From assembly GCA_038496445.1 (NCBI GenBank), contig JALMLS010000315.1:117616-181615 (forward strand): DNA of 64,000 nucleotides, written 5' to 3'. Under the pieces are notes generated by a model. The model was not told the DNA's origin and did no database searches. It worked only from the letters and a program-made list of their open reading frames with translations. A program made the translations under genes and the position numbers. How positions within the stretch are numbered: the first letter of the stretch is position 1; each line of letters opens with the position of its first letter. The stretch is from Trichosphaerium sp. ATCC 40318. Lineage: Eukaryota; Discosea; Flabellinia; Trichosidae. This document shows, one piece after another, positions 31,995 to 45,080 of the stretch.

Positions 31995-34900
31995 ATGTTA
32001 CGTTCGTACGCGAGATCTAGAGCTGTAACTACACAAAATGCAACGCCAGAATCAACCAAGCGCTCAAATTGTACCGTACCACAGGTAAGTACTCGCTACA
32101 CGCACAAACACGTCACTCAAATAACCTAGAACTGCTTTAAAAAAATTTTAATTGCCAACCGTGGCGAAATTGCATGCAGGGTCATGAGAACAGCCAAAAA
32201 GATGGGTATTAAAACTGTCGCAGTGTATTCGGACGCTGATACTTATGCCCTTCACACACGCACCGCAGACGAAGCAGTATACATCGTAAGAGTTTTAAAC
32301 GTCACCTAACATTACAAAAGTTTTTCCTGCCTCAACGTTAGCCTATTTTTCCGTTGTTACGTCGTTTTCTTCTTACACTGGTAAGGGAGAATCACCTAGC
32401 AGCAAGTCGTACCTGCAAATGGAAAAAATAGTAGAAGTCTGCAAACAGGTTGGCGCTGACGCTGTACGTGTTACTAGCGCAAAAATCGTGGCTAACGAGA
32501 GTGTAGGTTCATCCAGGGTATGGATTTTTGTCTGAAAACAACGAGTTTGTTGCCCTCCTTGAGAAAAACAATATTACTTTCATTGGACCTGATTCCCACG
32601 CTATTGAGTGCGTCGTTGATATAAAATAACACAGCATTTGTTTTCTAACAATGCCTGTAGTGTTATGGGCGATAAAATCCACTCCAAGCAACTTGCCAAA
32701 GACGCCGGCGTTAACGTTATCCCTGGTTTTGTAGGTGAAGTGCCAAGCGTGGAGAAATGCCTGGAGATTGCCAATGAGATTGGCTATCCTGTCATGGTTA
32801 AAGCATCTGCTGGCGGTGGTGGTAAAGGAATGCGTGTTGCCTGGAACGATGAGGAAGCGCGCGAAGCATTTCAGTACGCATTTAATTTAAGGCTGACATG
32901 TGGAAGAAAATCGTATTAATTGCCATCTGCAACCAAATTAGTTTTAACTAAAAATCGGTTTTAACACTTTGAATAGGCTATCCAAAGATGAGGCACTCAA
33001 AGCATTTGGTAACGACGCCATGTTAGTGGAGAAATTCATCGATCAACCACGACACATTGAAATTCAAGTGCTTTGCGACGGAAAGGACAAATACGTGCGA
33101 ATTCATTTTTTTGAGTGTGACAACAAAAGAATTAACGTGTTTGTAGTTGTATTTGCCTGAACGTGAATGCTCTATTCAAAGGAGAAATCAAAAAGTAATA
33201 GAAGAAGCGCCTAGTCCTTTTATTGACCCAGAAACACGTAAGAAAATGGGTGAGCAAGCTGTCATGCTCGCTCGCGCTGTCAAATACAAGAGCGCTGGAA
33301 CTGTAGAATTTTTAGTAGACTCTAAAAAGAACTTTTATTTCTTGGAGATGAACACTCGTTTGCAGGTACAGACTCTTTTTTTTTGTCTTAACTGTACGCT
33401 GACTAATGTTTGGCGTAGGTGGAGCATCCAATCACAGAGCAAGTAACAGGCCTCGATCTAGTACAACACATGATCAGCGTTGCTGCTGGTGTACCATTAG
33501 ATATCAGTCAAGAGAGAGCAGCATCAATAAATGGATGGGCTATTGAGAGCAGGCACGTGACACTTGTATTTTTTTTTTCCATGCTAACTGACTTGTTTGT
33601 AGAGTTTACGCCGAGGATCCACTCCGAAACTTCTTACCTTCTATTGGTCGTTTGAAGCACTACAGTGACCCATACGCCATCACACAGAATGGCACTGTAA
33701 GGTATGTGGTTGGTGTTTACTGTATAACCAGCTCATTTTTGTGTTTTAGGCTGGATACTGGTATTGTTGAAGGTTCTGAAATATCTGTTTACTACGATCC
33801 TCTTATTTGCAAGCTTTCTGTTTGGGACCAAACACGTACGGAAGCCATAGATGCAATGAAAGGAGCTCTAGATACCTATGTAATTCGTGGGGTGAATCAT
33901 AACGTGAACTTCTTGAGAGATGTTATGGAAAACAAAACATTTTGCGAGGTGCGTTCTTACCCGCTTTCACGTGCACCTTTAATCAACTCACATGGTATGT
34001 TTTAGGGCGCCCTCTCTACAAACTTTATTCCAGAAGAATACCCAGAAGGATTCCATGGTCACGTCTTGAAACCAGAAGAGAAGCAAAATCTCTTTGGCGT
34101 TGCGGCTGTTGTACGTTTTTTAAACTCGGGTTTCACTTCTAGTGCATTAGCCTCTAAGACTGCATGTTAGATGCAAGCGTTGCGCACGCATATTAAACCT
34201 AATGGAGGCGATATCGAAATGGCGTCAATTAACAGACCACAAGAATGGCATCTATCACTTGGTGGTAAAGGTAATACACGCTCCTTGTATGCGCATTCTC
34301 TCTAAAAAGTAACTGTTAAGGTGCTGAAACGGTTCCTGTTATGGTATGCGGCGACCCTTCGTTTGATGGACCAGTGCTCGCTGTTAAGTTCCCTGATGGC
34401 AAAACCTTATACGTTGATGTTACTAAATGTACGGCACATGACAACACTTTTTTCTTTGGTTTTAATTTGCGCTGACACTTTACCAGATACACCTGGAAAC
34501 AAGGTGATTGATGTAACGATAAATGGGGTTCGAACAGTATTCCAACACATGAGCACAACTGGTGTTAACTACACGTTGCAATATATTGGATCTTCGGTTT
34601 GTGACATCTCTTCTTGTGTTTTCGTTGCAGCTAACAAGGATTTGTGTTTAGTATGAAGTTCGTGTCATTAGTCCAAGAGAAGCTCAATACATCGACCACA
34701 TGCCTGAACCGCACGTATTGGATTTGACACAATATGTTGTCAGCCCAATGGCCGGTACTCTCGTCTCTGTAGCTGTAAAAGCTGGTGATAAAGTATCAAT
34801 TGGCCAGGAGGTTGCAGTAGTAGAAGCTATGAAGATGCAAAACATGCTTCGTTCTGAGAGAGATGGTATTGTTAAAGAAGTTAAGGTACCTTAGACATCA

Positions 34901-35019
34901 CTATCTTTCGTCTTGTGGCGTACTCACCAGTTTGAATGTAGATATCCAAGGCTGGAACAGCTGTAGAACTCGACCAAATCATCATATCTTTTGAGAATGA
35001 CGAAGAAGCTGAGGCTTAG
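31995..35019 (+). CDS. PCCA: Propionyl-CoA carboxylase alpha (biotin carboxylase) subunit, mitochondrial
   Basis: ATG 31995 opens a basic, Ser-rich presequence ([15 protein letters not shown]). The biotin carboxylase domain follows: [32 protein letters not shown], the ATP-grasp loop [59 protein letters not shown] and ESRVYAEDP. The BT-type linker is at ~34.0-34.6 kb. The biotinyl domain has VVEAMKMQN, whose Lys carries biotin, and the protein ends [10 protein letters not shown] at 35019. Single EAMKM and biotin carboxylase domains without a carboxyltransferase fit the alpha subunit of propionyl-CoA carboxylase (or methylcrotonyl-CoA carboxylase). The reaction makes methylmalonyl-CoA from propionyl-CoA. 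One intron (33553-33602) is GC-AG (GCACGTGA). Confidence 0.92.
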
Positions 35020-35358
35020 ACAACAATAACCACAGTAAAATTTGTAAATCAACAAAATCACGTTATATACCTTTATTGAGGGACTGTAACCAGCGCATCA
35101 GATATATCACTTTGCGTTGCAAATATTACAAACAGAGTGAAATATTTTAAAGTTCCTGCACGTTTTGTCTTGTGTACACTTCACTGAAAACATCTAGAGG
35201 TTACCGACCAATTGTCGAGGTACTAGATAATAGCGATGGCGTTAATTTGTTTTATCTGTTTATACATTGAGGTTTAAAACGTTGCATCGCCAAAGTTATA
35301 CAATAATTACAATTTACATTACACTAATGGAGCGAGAGGCACGGCGCACTGTAGCGAC
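35020..35358. other. Intergenic, convergent 3' ends
   Basis: 339 bp between the PCCA stop and the Roco kinase 2 stop. It is AT-rich with nothing coding seen; probably two 3' UTRs. Confidence 0.5.
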
Positions 35359-38300
35359 CTAGAAAGACCATGTTCGTATCTTTTTGTCCCTCGATCCTGA
35401 CCAAACAGTACCTTCACCATCGCTAGCCAGACAGCTTACAAAATCTTCGTGGCCACGCAACACGTGTAGTTGTTTATGTGTCTATGCAAACAACATAAGC
35501 GGTCTCACAATACAGACTTGAATGAGTACGTACCTTCAAGTCGTATATGTAAATACAGTTGTCAGAGCTGCCGCACCACAGCTGCCGTTTGCTGCTACTT
35601 GGTACCCAAACAATGGCCACGCAATATATTTTCATGGCGGGCGTACTTACTTTTGCGACATCGGTCTTGGGATTCTCACAGTCCCTACATTAAATATATG
35701 AGTTACGTATTGGGCAAGCTGTTGTGGCGTTACCATATTGTCATCTCGCCCGCAGAGCACGTCCACATTTGTTTATCATAGTAACTCATGGCATCTATCA
35801 CGTTGTTGTGCGCCTTCCAAGATGCTTTGAGTTGGTAATCCTACAAGTACACGTGGTTAATTTCTGTGATTACACTGCGTGGCACAAGGCATGTGGTTCA
35901 ACAAGTTACTTACCTCTGCCCCATAAATATATACATAGCCAAACGTCCCAACCCAGACTTGAACGCCGTCACGCAGTATTGCTCTGCACATTGAATTTAT
36001 AGGTTGGTTGTGAATTTGCATGGAGTGTGCCACAACTGTGCCCTAGAGGTAAGCGTTGAGTGTCGCTGTTTTTTTTTTGGAACGTAGGGTGTGCAATCGT
36101 ACCTGCGTCCCATTGCCTCGCCACACGAGGATATTACCGTCTGTATCACCTGTCCAGGTGACTGATCTCCGCTTGCCCTCTTTTTGAAGGACAAGTATGG
36201 ACTTGACGATGCTAGTGTGACCTTTCAGCGTTTTCTTGACTCTAAACTTGCGTGGATTCCAAACGTTGATGACACTATCGCCACCGCAAGTCCAAACGTG
36301 TTTATCAACAACTGCCATTGCGAACACACCGCGTTGGTGCCCCTGAATAAAGTCAATTTGTGGCTTTTAAACATGGGTCTGCAGCATAATTCAGAAAAGG
36401 CGTACTTGACACTGCTGAATAAATTTACGTGTTTGTAACGACCAAACGAATAAGTTTCCATCTGTGCAACCTGCCCATATCGATGGAATCTTAGCACCTT
36501 GCACGACTTCGAGACATGAACATTGCTGTGAGATTTCGTTCTCCAGTTCAAGCGCTAAAATGTTGAGACCAGAAGCGAGAGGTCGGACATTAGCTGCATG
36601 CTAAGGTTGTGGTTAATCTCATTGCACTTGTCATTTCAAATTGTGCACGTACGGACAGGCGCCGTGGTGTGCGCTCTCTCAATGTGAGATCCATACTGTT
36701 TTCTACCTAACAATCGTGTTAACAGTTCATCTCAAGTGAATATTAAATCATCTTAAGCTAACTTACGCCGAGCGTTGTGTGTAAACTACGAATTATATCC
36801 ACAAAGCAAGGGCGGTGCTTAGGCTCTTTTACCCAACAGGCACCAATGAGTAACGAGAATTGTTTCGGCGTTGAGTCAGGGATAGTAGGACGCAATCCAC
36901 TCTTCAAAACGCAAGTAAGCACCAATGCCGCATTGTTGTGAGTGGGATGGTTATTGCGTACCTGTATGATTTCGTCAATTATCTTGCCCTTTTTGAATTC
37001 CTCCAAAACGGCTACAGTGCCTTGAATCTCCCATCCACCGACTTCTAATTGCTTCACAAATTTCTCATCGTCTATTTGGCGCAAACTAAGAGGTTCTTCA
37101 CGTCTGTTGATGTACTGCTTGTATTCAGAGTATGGAAACTGTCTGCTAGATATCTCCCATAGAAGCATGGCGTAGCTACCTTGTTAGCCGACAATGCTGA
37201 GGTGCTAACGACTTGGCATACCTGTAAATATCTGAGCGCTCATCATATTGCGTGCATGTTAGATCTAGAACTTCTGGTGCCTGGTGTTGCAAATGTCAAC
37301 CATTTCGTTCAGAAAATGTGTGGGAATAGACGCACCAGCCACTGCCAAGTGAATAGATCTTCAGATATGCTCGTTACTACCTTTTCTGCCAACCCAAAAT
37401 CAGCTACCTTGGCAATAACAGGGATGCCCGGGTCCAGGCTCAGTATCTAGAGTTTTGTGTTGATAATAACGCACTACAAAAGAGAAACTGATTTCACGTA
37501 CAAATATCTAAATGACTTGTTAGAACACGTGATATGAAAATGATGTGCAGCAAAACGTACGTTCGGGCTTCGTAAATCACGATGTACAATAGGTGGGGTC
37601 AACGACTGTAAATAATGCATACCTAGCGATGCTTTTAGATCAAAATTTTCTGCGTAAGCTTGGAGGTGGTAGTACCAATGGCTACATCCAAGGATATCTT
37701 CTGTCGTACAACCCACGGAAGTTGGTCGTCAGACACGTCAGGATCCCGTAGAATCTGACACAGATCACGCCCTGGCACGTACTCAAGCACCATACGCAAT
37801 GGATTCACCTATGCACAAATTATACACCAAGTATTGTAACAAATTGACAGTGTCCACACGTACTGTGATACCATGGAGTCCAACCAAGTTCGGATGTTGT
37901 AAAGTGCTCATTATAAAGACTAGGTGATTGAGTTTTAGAAAAAGTATAACATAATAGCAAGTGATAAGCTCGTTTACCCTCGTGTTGAAATTCTCTAAAG
38001 TGAAGTTGGCTGCCTTGTTCTTTTAGCTTTATCTCCTTGACGGCAACATTCGTTTCGCCCATTTTCCCTCGATAGACGATGCCAAAACCTCCCTATATAA
38101 ATTGATCAACACACTAAAAGAAGAGAGGGTGCACAATACTTCTCCTATTTGTTCAATTATTTCTACATCTGTAAGGATCGGTATGTTCGAAAAGCTAACA
38201 TCCGGTGCCAATAAATGTATTGGTATCTTCACATCAGGGCTAACACTTATATAATGTTCACCTATAACACGACTGAGAGGGAGCACTAGACAAACAAGTA

Positions 38301-41300
38301 TAGTGAAATAAAGAGCATACCAGTCTCGAATCGTTGTATTATATCCTCCAGTTTAAAAGTGTGATTTTTCCACGTAGCCCAGCGCGATACAAGCGTCTCA
38401 TACTTTTTGTATGTAGAGTTGAGTAAGTTCTCTACGCACTCCATGATCGTTACGATCAAGCTACGTGTGCGCACTCCGCGACCATGTACTGAAACAGCTC
38501 TTCTAGGCTGCAGTACAGTTAAATTTAAGACGCATCCTTCTGCAGCGCTCTTGTATTGCAATGCTGCTTGCGCGTATCCCGCTTGTAGAGAACCATACTT
38601 GCTTATCGATTCATCAATCACAGTTTTGCTACGCGCTCGATTAGCGTCTTGGTTGCGCATGGGTGTAGGTTTTGACACCACAATTGTCGAAGGCTCCTAG
38701 CAAAATGAACATTAAATCTAGCACCAAACACGATTTGCATGTCATACTTGTTCAGTGAGTGTTGATTCCATAGGGTTGTTCGACAATTGTAAAGCCTTGT
38801 TGAATATCGCAGTCAGACCAGATGTAGTTTGGCTTCTTGTATCTCTAGTAGTGACACCAACATCAACAACTGGCGACAATAATAACCCGTCGTGGAAAAC
38901 CTCGTGGCAATATAGCTCTGGCGTACAACTGTTAATAACCACAAACATGATGCAATGTATGGAAAGGTGTGGGTTACCTGGTAAGTGATAAAGGCGGACT
39001 ATAAGCCTAGAAAAGAATCCGATAGGCATGAACTTGAACTTGTATGTTCGCTCTATCCTTTCAATACCTCGCTTGTCGTTTTGCATTATCAAAAACTCGT
39101 GGAAAGTGCTTGTCGCAAAATGAGGAAGCATGGAGGGAATGATTGATTCCCTCTCCACCCATGGTCCGTCTTGGCCACGTATAGGGAACACCACATCAAA
39201 ACGCTCTAGAATTGCTGCGAAGAAAGGATTAGTAAAGAGTTGGTTATGACCAAAGCCTAAGAGGGTACCCAGAAGTGTGATGTGAAATTTCTCAGGATAT
39301 CGTTTCCAAATAATACGAAGGGAGGAGTGTGGCATCACACCATTCTTCCAGTTAGACTTAAAGCTGATAATGCTAGACATTATACTAGCTAACCACTGGG
39401 GATCTAGTCGCACAGTAAGTATACAACTACGCTTTCTAAGTGACTAGTGCCGCACCGAGAATAACGACTTCCTTGAGGCCTGTTACGTTGAACCAAATAA
39501 GGTTGCCAACGTCATGAAAAAATTCAGTCATAGTTACAAGACTTTCGTCAGAAATATTACACTTTTGAGCCAAGATCCTGTACTCCCTCCACGTCATGAT
39601 TTGCTGTTCGGCTTCTATATTTTTCTTTAGCAAAAAAGGGGCTATCAGTATTCAGGTAGCTATATACCGGATTGTGCTTTGTGCACCATCTTGTCCATGA
39701 CTATCCAGGATTCTGGTACTAGATTTGTAATTACTCTTTGCACCTGGGCTACCTCCAAGAGCGTTTGTCGGAGGTCTTTAAAGTGATCTCCTGTGCAACT
39801 GAGTAGTACAACCTCGCGAATATTTTGGAATTGCAACTTGTAACGACGCATCTGAGCTTGAACATCTAATCACCTCAAACTGTTAACTGATTGTATTACG
39901 TGTGGACAATGCGCACTTTCAAGGGTTGTAGGGGTTATGCTGGGATCATCTAAATGCGTGCCTACAAGCACAACTGGACATGGCATGAATCCTGGTGTTC
40001 AAAGTTAGAAAAACAGTTACTTTTGGGGTAGAGTATAAGGAGGGCATACCACCCATCATTCTAATCTTCTTTAACCAATACTCTAACCGAGAGGCATTGA
40101 TTTCTGCGATATTAAACACCGCCAGGTACAACGCACGGTCACTCAAAAAGAATGAGTGAGTCGGATAAAACACCTAGAACAATAGTTATGATAACAAAGT
40201 AACTAACACTGGTTTTCATGCCTCCTGTCCACCAAAATCATACACGGAAAAATGTACTTTCTTGTGCCCTGTACCAACAACAAGGGACTGAACATCGATA
40301 CCATCACTAGGATCATTGTGAGCTTCATGTAAAAGTAATGTATACGCACGTTGATACATTCTTAGGGTAGTCCTTCTTCTGCAAGCGTCGCAGCAAGTGC
40401 GTTTTGCCAACCTAGTGATAAAACAATTAACACATTCACGCTATGATTACTGTGCATACGTTCTCCTGACCAACGATAATGAGCTTCATTCTGTTCCACT
40501 TTCTGTTTGGAGCTTGCATCTCCCTTCACCAGCACGAGTGAGCACAATATGATCGCAAAAAGAATGTGTACCTGAGGTAGTGCAATACCCGAGAGCTACC
40601 TTTGCGAAGAACTTCCGCAGGCACCGTAGACAATGGATTACCCTTTAAATGGAGTCAGTGTGGTCCCATGGATAAAGTGTACACTACGCACATGGAACTT
40701 GAACTCTTTGAGGTTTGCCAGTTTGCTAATGTCGGATGGCAAACAGTCTATTCTGTTCCCTTCATAAAAGTATAAGCCACAACGCCAACACTTTAATTCG
40801 CACCTGAAATATTCAACGAGGTCAATTGCGTCAACTCACCAAAGCCCTTGGGTAAGTTGACTAGATTGTTATTGGATAGATCGAGAGATCGAAGTGACTT
40901 CAAATTCTGAAGAATGTTCACTAGTTTTTTAGGCATAACAGTGAGGCCGTTTGATGACATGTTGACACCTTCCAAGTCGCCTGAAAAAAAAACTGAGTAC
41001 CAGTTACTGCCAAGAGAGCCTAAATAGCATTTACCGGAAAAAGGCAATCTATTTACCTGAAAGGCAGTCTATTGGCAGTAAATCGAAAGAGCCATCAGAT
41101 AAATCTAATATACCAGCCTTCATTTGAGACACTAGAGATAGACATGCATCAGTTTTGGTAGACACGTTGTAATTGTTTATAATAATCGCTTACACAAGGA
41201 CGCTAGTTTAGGGTTACCACTGGCCTTGGCATCTTGCAGCACCTAGTGACTCGTGTTAAACAAAACAAAATTATTTTCTCATTATATGGCTCATGTTCAT

Positions 41301-42407
41301 TCCTCAACGTACTTTTTCGCTAACCTGCGCTCCTGACGCAAGTAGCAGTTGGGCTAGCTCTACATTGTTACCCTCAACAGCATAATATAACGGTTGCTTA
41401 GTAAATATTAGCTGTAGGATAGACACAAAAATGTTATTTTTTGTATGATCTCGTACGCTCTGTGTCTTGTCTTTAACATTAATGTCAATACCCCTTTCGA
41501 CCAACAATCGCACTGCAGCTACGTGACCATGTATGCATGCACAAAATAATAAATCCTAGAACCTCTACTTAGCTAGTGCAATGGAGAAATGCAAGTAGGG
41601 ACGTACAGGATCAATGTTGTTGACAACGTCACCGAACGACAAACTTCTGTGTTTTTGGCTTAGTTGCATTGCCTGTGTACTCTCCGTAAGCAACAGTTTG
41701 TCACATTGAATTGTAATGTACGTGCCTTCTCAATGGTTTTATTGTTTTTAACTAGCGCGTTGACGTCATTTTCCGCGTCATAAAGGCCAAAACTGATATC
41801 ATTGCCATCTTCTGCCTTTTTGGAAAGTTAACAATTGTACTTTACACCATCCTACGCACACGAAGCGATACTAGCGAGTTGTTTTTACGCAACGACACTG
41901 CCCACCCAGAGCTCGAGAGTGCACAATGTTTTATATTCAGTACACGTAATGTTTGGTTCTTTTCTAGCGATTTTGCTAGCGCCAAACCGCCCTCGTTTGT
42001 AATTTCGTTTCCCTATTGCTGTTTTAGGCTAAACTACCCAGTATAAAACGCTATCAACAATAATATCACACCTGGATGTTAAGAGAGGTCAATGCACGAT
42101 TAATAAGCAGTGCGTCAGCGATTTGCCGCGCCCCAGCCTTATTGATGCTATTCCAACCTACATTCAGTGCCCGTATCGTATTATTCACCCGTAAAACGTG
42201 TGCAATACGAATAGCTCCATCCTCTCCAAGTTTTAATTTTTCAAGGTTTAAATCTGTTATCGCCGCATTTAAGCGCAAGTAGTCCAACAAAATGCTACGC
42301 TGAGCGTCTGGGAATATCTTTCCCGATAAATCACATCGTGTGAGTATAGGGTCCGATTTCTTGACTCTACGTAGCAAGGGAGTAAGGTCATCAAGTAGAT
42401 CTGACAT
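35359..42407 (-). CDS. Roco kinase 2 (LRR, ankyrin, LRR, Roc-COR, TKL kinase, WD40)
   Basis: ATG 42407 opens with RNI-type leucine-rich repeats (LNLEKLKLGEDGAIRIAHVL). An ankyrin part (~41.6-41.2 kb: PLYYAVEGNNVELAQLLLAS) and classic LRRs (~41.05-40.7 kb: LKSLRSLDLSNNNLVNLP) follow. Roc has VGQENVGKTHLLRRL split by an intron, DFGGQE and VGTHLDDPS. COR is at ~39.6-38.5 kb. The kinase (~38.2-36.75 kb) has IGEGGFGIVYRGKM, VAVKEIK, HRDLRSPNV, VADFGLAEK and QAPEVL, so it looks active. The tail has WD40 repeats (~36.55-35.36 kb: LKGHTSIVKSILVLQ, LRGHEDFVSCLASD) ending at 35359. The WD40 end matches LRRK2-type and some amoebal Roco proteins. Roc and kinase are close to Roco kinase 1, so the two are paralogues; the N-terminal and C-terminal modules differ. 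Confidence 0.88.
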
Positions 42408-42657
42408 AATTAGACATTAACGGCAATCAGTGTGACACCCATTTGTTTTTAGATATTTTGAATCGGCTAAGTCACTTGCGTCAGTCCACTCGCAGCACTA
42501 TACGCTTGTACACGAGACACAAAATTGTGTAGCTGCAAAAACAGTTGGTGGCCGGAATTGTTTGGTTTTCTGAATTGCTCAACAAAACGTTTAAATTTGG
42601 GTTTTTTTCTATTCTACTGTTACAATGTTTTCTTATGTTGAGCTAATTACAACTCAA

Positions 42658-44945
42658 TCAGGTGTCTTTTGTCGAACGCCAAGAATTTAAAAACTTATCA
42701 ACAAATCCTGGATTTGGTTTGTGAGTCAACTTATTCATAGCCTCTTCAAGCAACCTTTGTTCATGAGGAGAAGCCGTTTTATGAGCATCCTTTAATGTAA
42801 ATGTTAGGGTACTTGGTAGAGGCAACAAAAAAAAAAAAAAAAAAAAGGATTAATAAACAAACGCACTTGGAAACGTATCAGCATTTGTACTTTGCTTTCA
42901 AACTCCCCGTTGTACCTGTCCTTGTTCCGTTCTCTGTCGTTAATAAAATTATCATACATTTGCGTTTGTGTGAACTTTGTGAGGAACTGTATGTGAAAAA
43001 ACAAGTTAACTTAACTTCAAAATCGAGGATTGAACTGAAATGTTTCGCTACCTTTTGTTTCTCCTCAGCCACACTTGCAATAAAGGAGGCAGCGTTAAAT
43101 GCAAACTTTTCACCTGAAGCAACCCCCACCAAATAGAAAGTGTAACGAGAGAACATATCTATTCAAAATGTCATCAACATGTCAAATCAGAAACGCAGTG
43201 TACTATAACGCACCTACAAAAAAACCAAGGAAAACGTCGCTTATCTTTGCATTGAGGTCATTGGGCTTCAGCATCCTCTTGTTTTTGAACAACGAACTGG
43301 CGAATGGATTGACTTCTTTTAATACCTTGAGCATCGCCTACAACCGATCACATTCAGCAAAAATAGTTTTTAATCAAGGTGGGCAGTTACCTGGACGTTT
43401 TCTCGTGGCAAGTTGTCAATGTCTGTGTACGGCTTCCATATGAAGTTGCCTTGATCAATATCGAACAACATAACCTACCATCACAATGTTTAAGGGTGAT
43501 ATTCATGAGTTAATCATCAATTACCTCTTCCATGGACGATTTATATGTATACAAGGTTTCCAGTGATTCCTTTAGAATACCCTAAAACGCAAAAGATGAG
43601 TGGTGAATAAGACACATAACACTCGGATATCTCGTACAACTATAAATGGCATGGGCGCACAGCAAAAGTCAAAAAGAGATGGTGGGAGTACAGGAACATA
43701 AATGTGCTGAAGATGGCGTTAAAATTGATCAAAGCAAAAATAACTCCAACTTACAACCCAATGAAACGGATACAACACACTCACGAGTGTTTGTACTGTC
43801 TTTGACAAGACAGAAATGTCGGAAGCTACAAATATAATCCGTCGTTCCATCAGTATTGAGGCAAACAAAGCGACCAATGCAGATTCACGTATAGTCTTCA
43901 AGACAGTCATAAATGACATCTAATAATCATAATTAAAATTAGAATGTTCAGCAGTAGCGTGCCATATCCAAGAATCTGCAAACATCTGCTGGTCTAGTAA
44001 ATTTGTGCTTTTCTAATGGCATATCCTCTAAACAAACACGATGAATTGTTAGGTTTTGGTAAAAAAAAAAGAATAGACAGCATTGGCAACATTGTTGACT
44101 TACCTTTGGTTGCCAAGCAATTGAATTCAAGCGAAGCACCTGGTAATGGCACTGGTGAATAGTAAATCCAACCGAGGAGATCGTCAACCAATGATGGATT
44201 GGCGTTGTACTTGGCCTCAACGGTGAGCAGCAACTGACTGAACAAGTCATAGCAAGGCCTACATAACACGATTTGAGCGCACATTTCAGTGACTGATTGG
44301 CCGTACATGAAGCTGACCACGCAAATACAATACGGGAACCGTAATCCTGTACCTGAAGGCAATGTACGCAAGCAATAACTGTTGTGGTGATTTTGTTAGC
44401 AACGGAATTGGATGTTACATGATAAGCGTGCCCAAAGCGTCTGCCGCCATCTGCGTTTGTCATGACAAACAAAAACGTGTTGCGTTTCATCTCACAAGAC
44501 GGCTGCAGGGAGTCGATGTCTGGAAAACAAAATTTCATGATAGAAGTGAGGAATGGGTCCAGCTCTTCATTTATTGTATGAATTTGTCCTGCAATCCTCA
44601 TTTTCCGTGACTTGCGTTTCTCTACGCCGCTCAATACTTCTTCAGGGCTCTGTAACGGATTAAAAAATAGTGATAAAACAATGTGGGGCGGAAAAACATA
44701 CAGTTTGGTCAATTTCCGCCTTGCAAACCTCCCCTGTTGCCTCATCTAGTGTCTTGGAATCGGTTGGCAGATTATCAATTTCGTTATGTTCCTTTGGGTA
44801 TTTGTACGCAATGTATGGACCTTCCGCGAGTGTTACACCAAACTAAACGTATAGACGTACATAATTCGGCTTTAATCAGCCCGACATTTACAACAATGAC
44901 CTTGTCAAACAGTCGCTGAGTGTTTTCAGTTGAATCGTTCGCCAT
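42658..44945 (-). CDS. DENN-domain protein (Rab GEF type)
   Basis: ATG 44945 encodes MANDSTENTQRLFDKVIVV. The uDENN part shows YIAYKYPKEHNE and MKFCFPDIDSLQP, then a core with FVMTNADGGRRFGHAYHV. The cDENN part shows YCICVVSFMYGQS, CYDLFSQLLLTVE and, after further exons, ALVALFASILMERRIIFVAS with LYPFHW, the most conserved DENN stretch. A dDENN-like part and a C-terminal helix (GFVDKFLNSWRSTKD) end at 42658. DENN proteins activate Rab GTPases on membranes. A homopolymer A/T run at ~42828-42846 lies in an intron. Subfamily not assigned. Confidence 0.85.
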
Positions 44946-45080
44946 ACGCCATGATTGGGTGTTACAATAATGTGAAAAAAATTAATGTATTGCAAAAAAA
45001 ACTCAATAATTCTGAAAATAACAACAAAAGTCAACTAACACTTCACGTCGAACTCAACACATACAAACATATTATTTAGC

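Noticed and set aside
42826-42847. A-rich homopolymer as a retroelement tail
   Set aside because: It sits in an intron of the DENN gene with no target duplication or element next to it.
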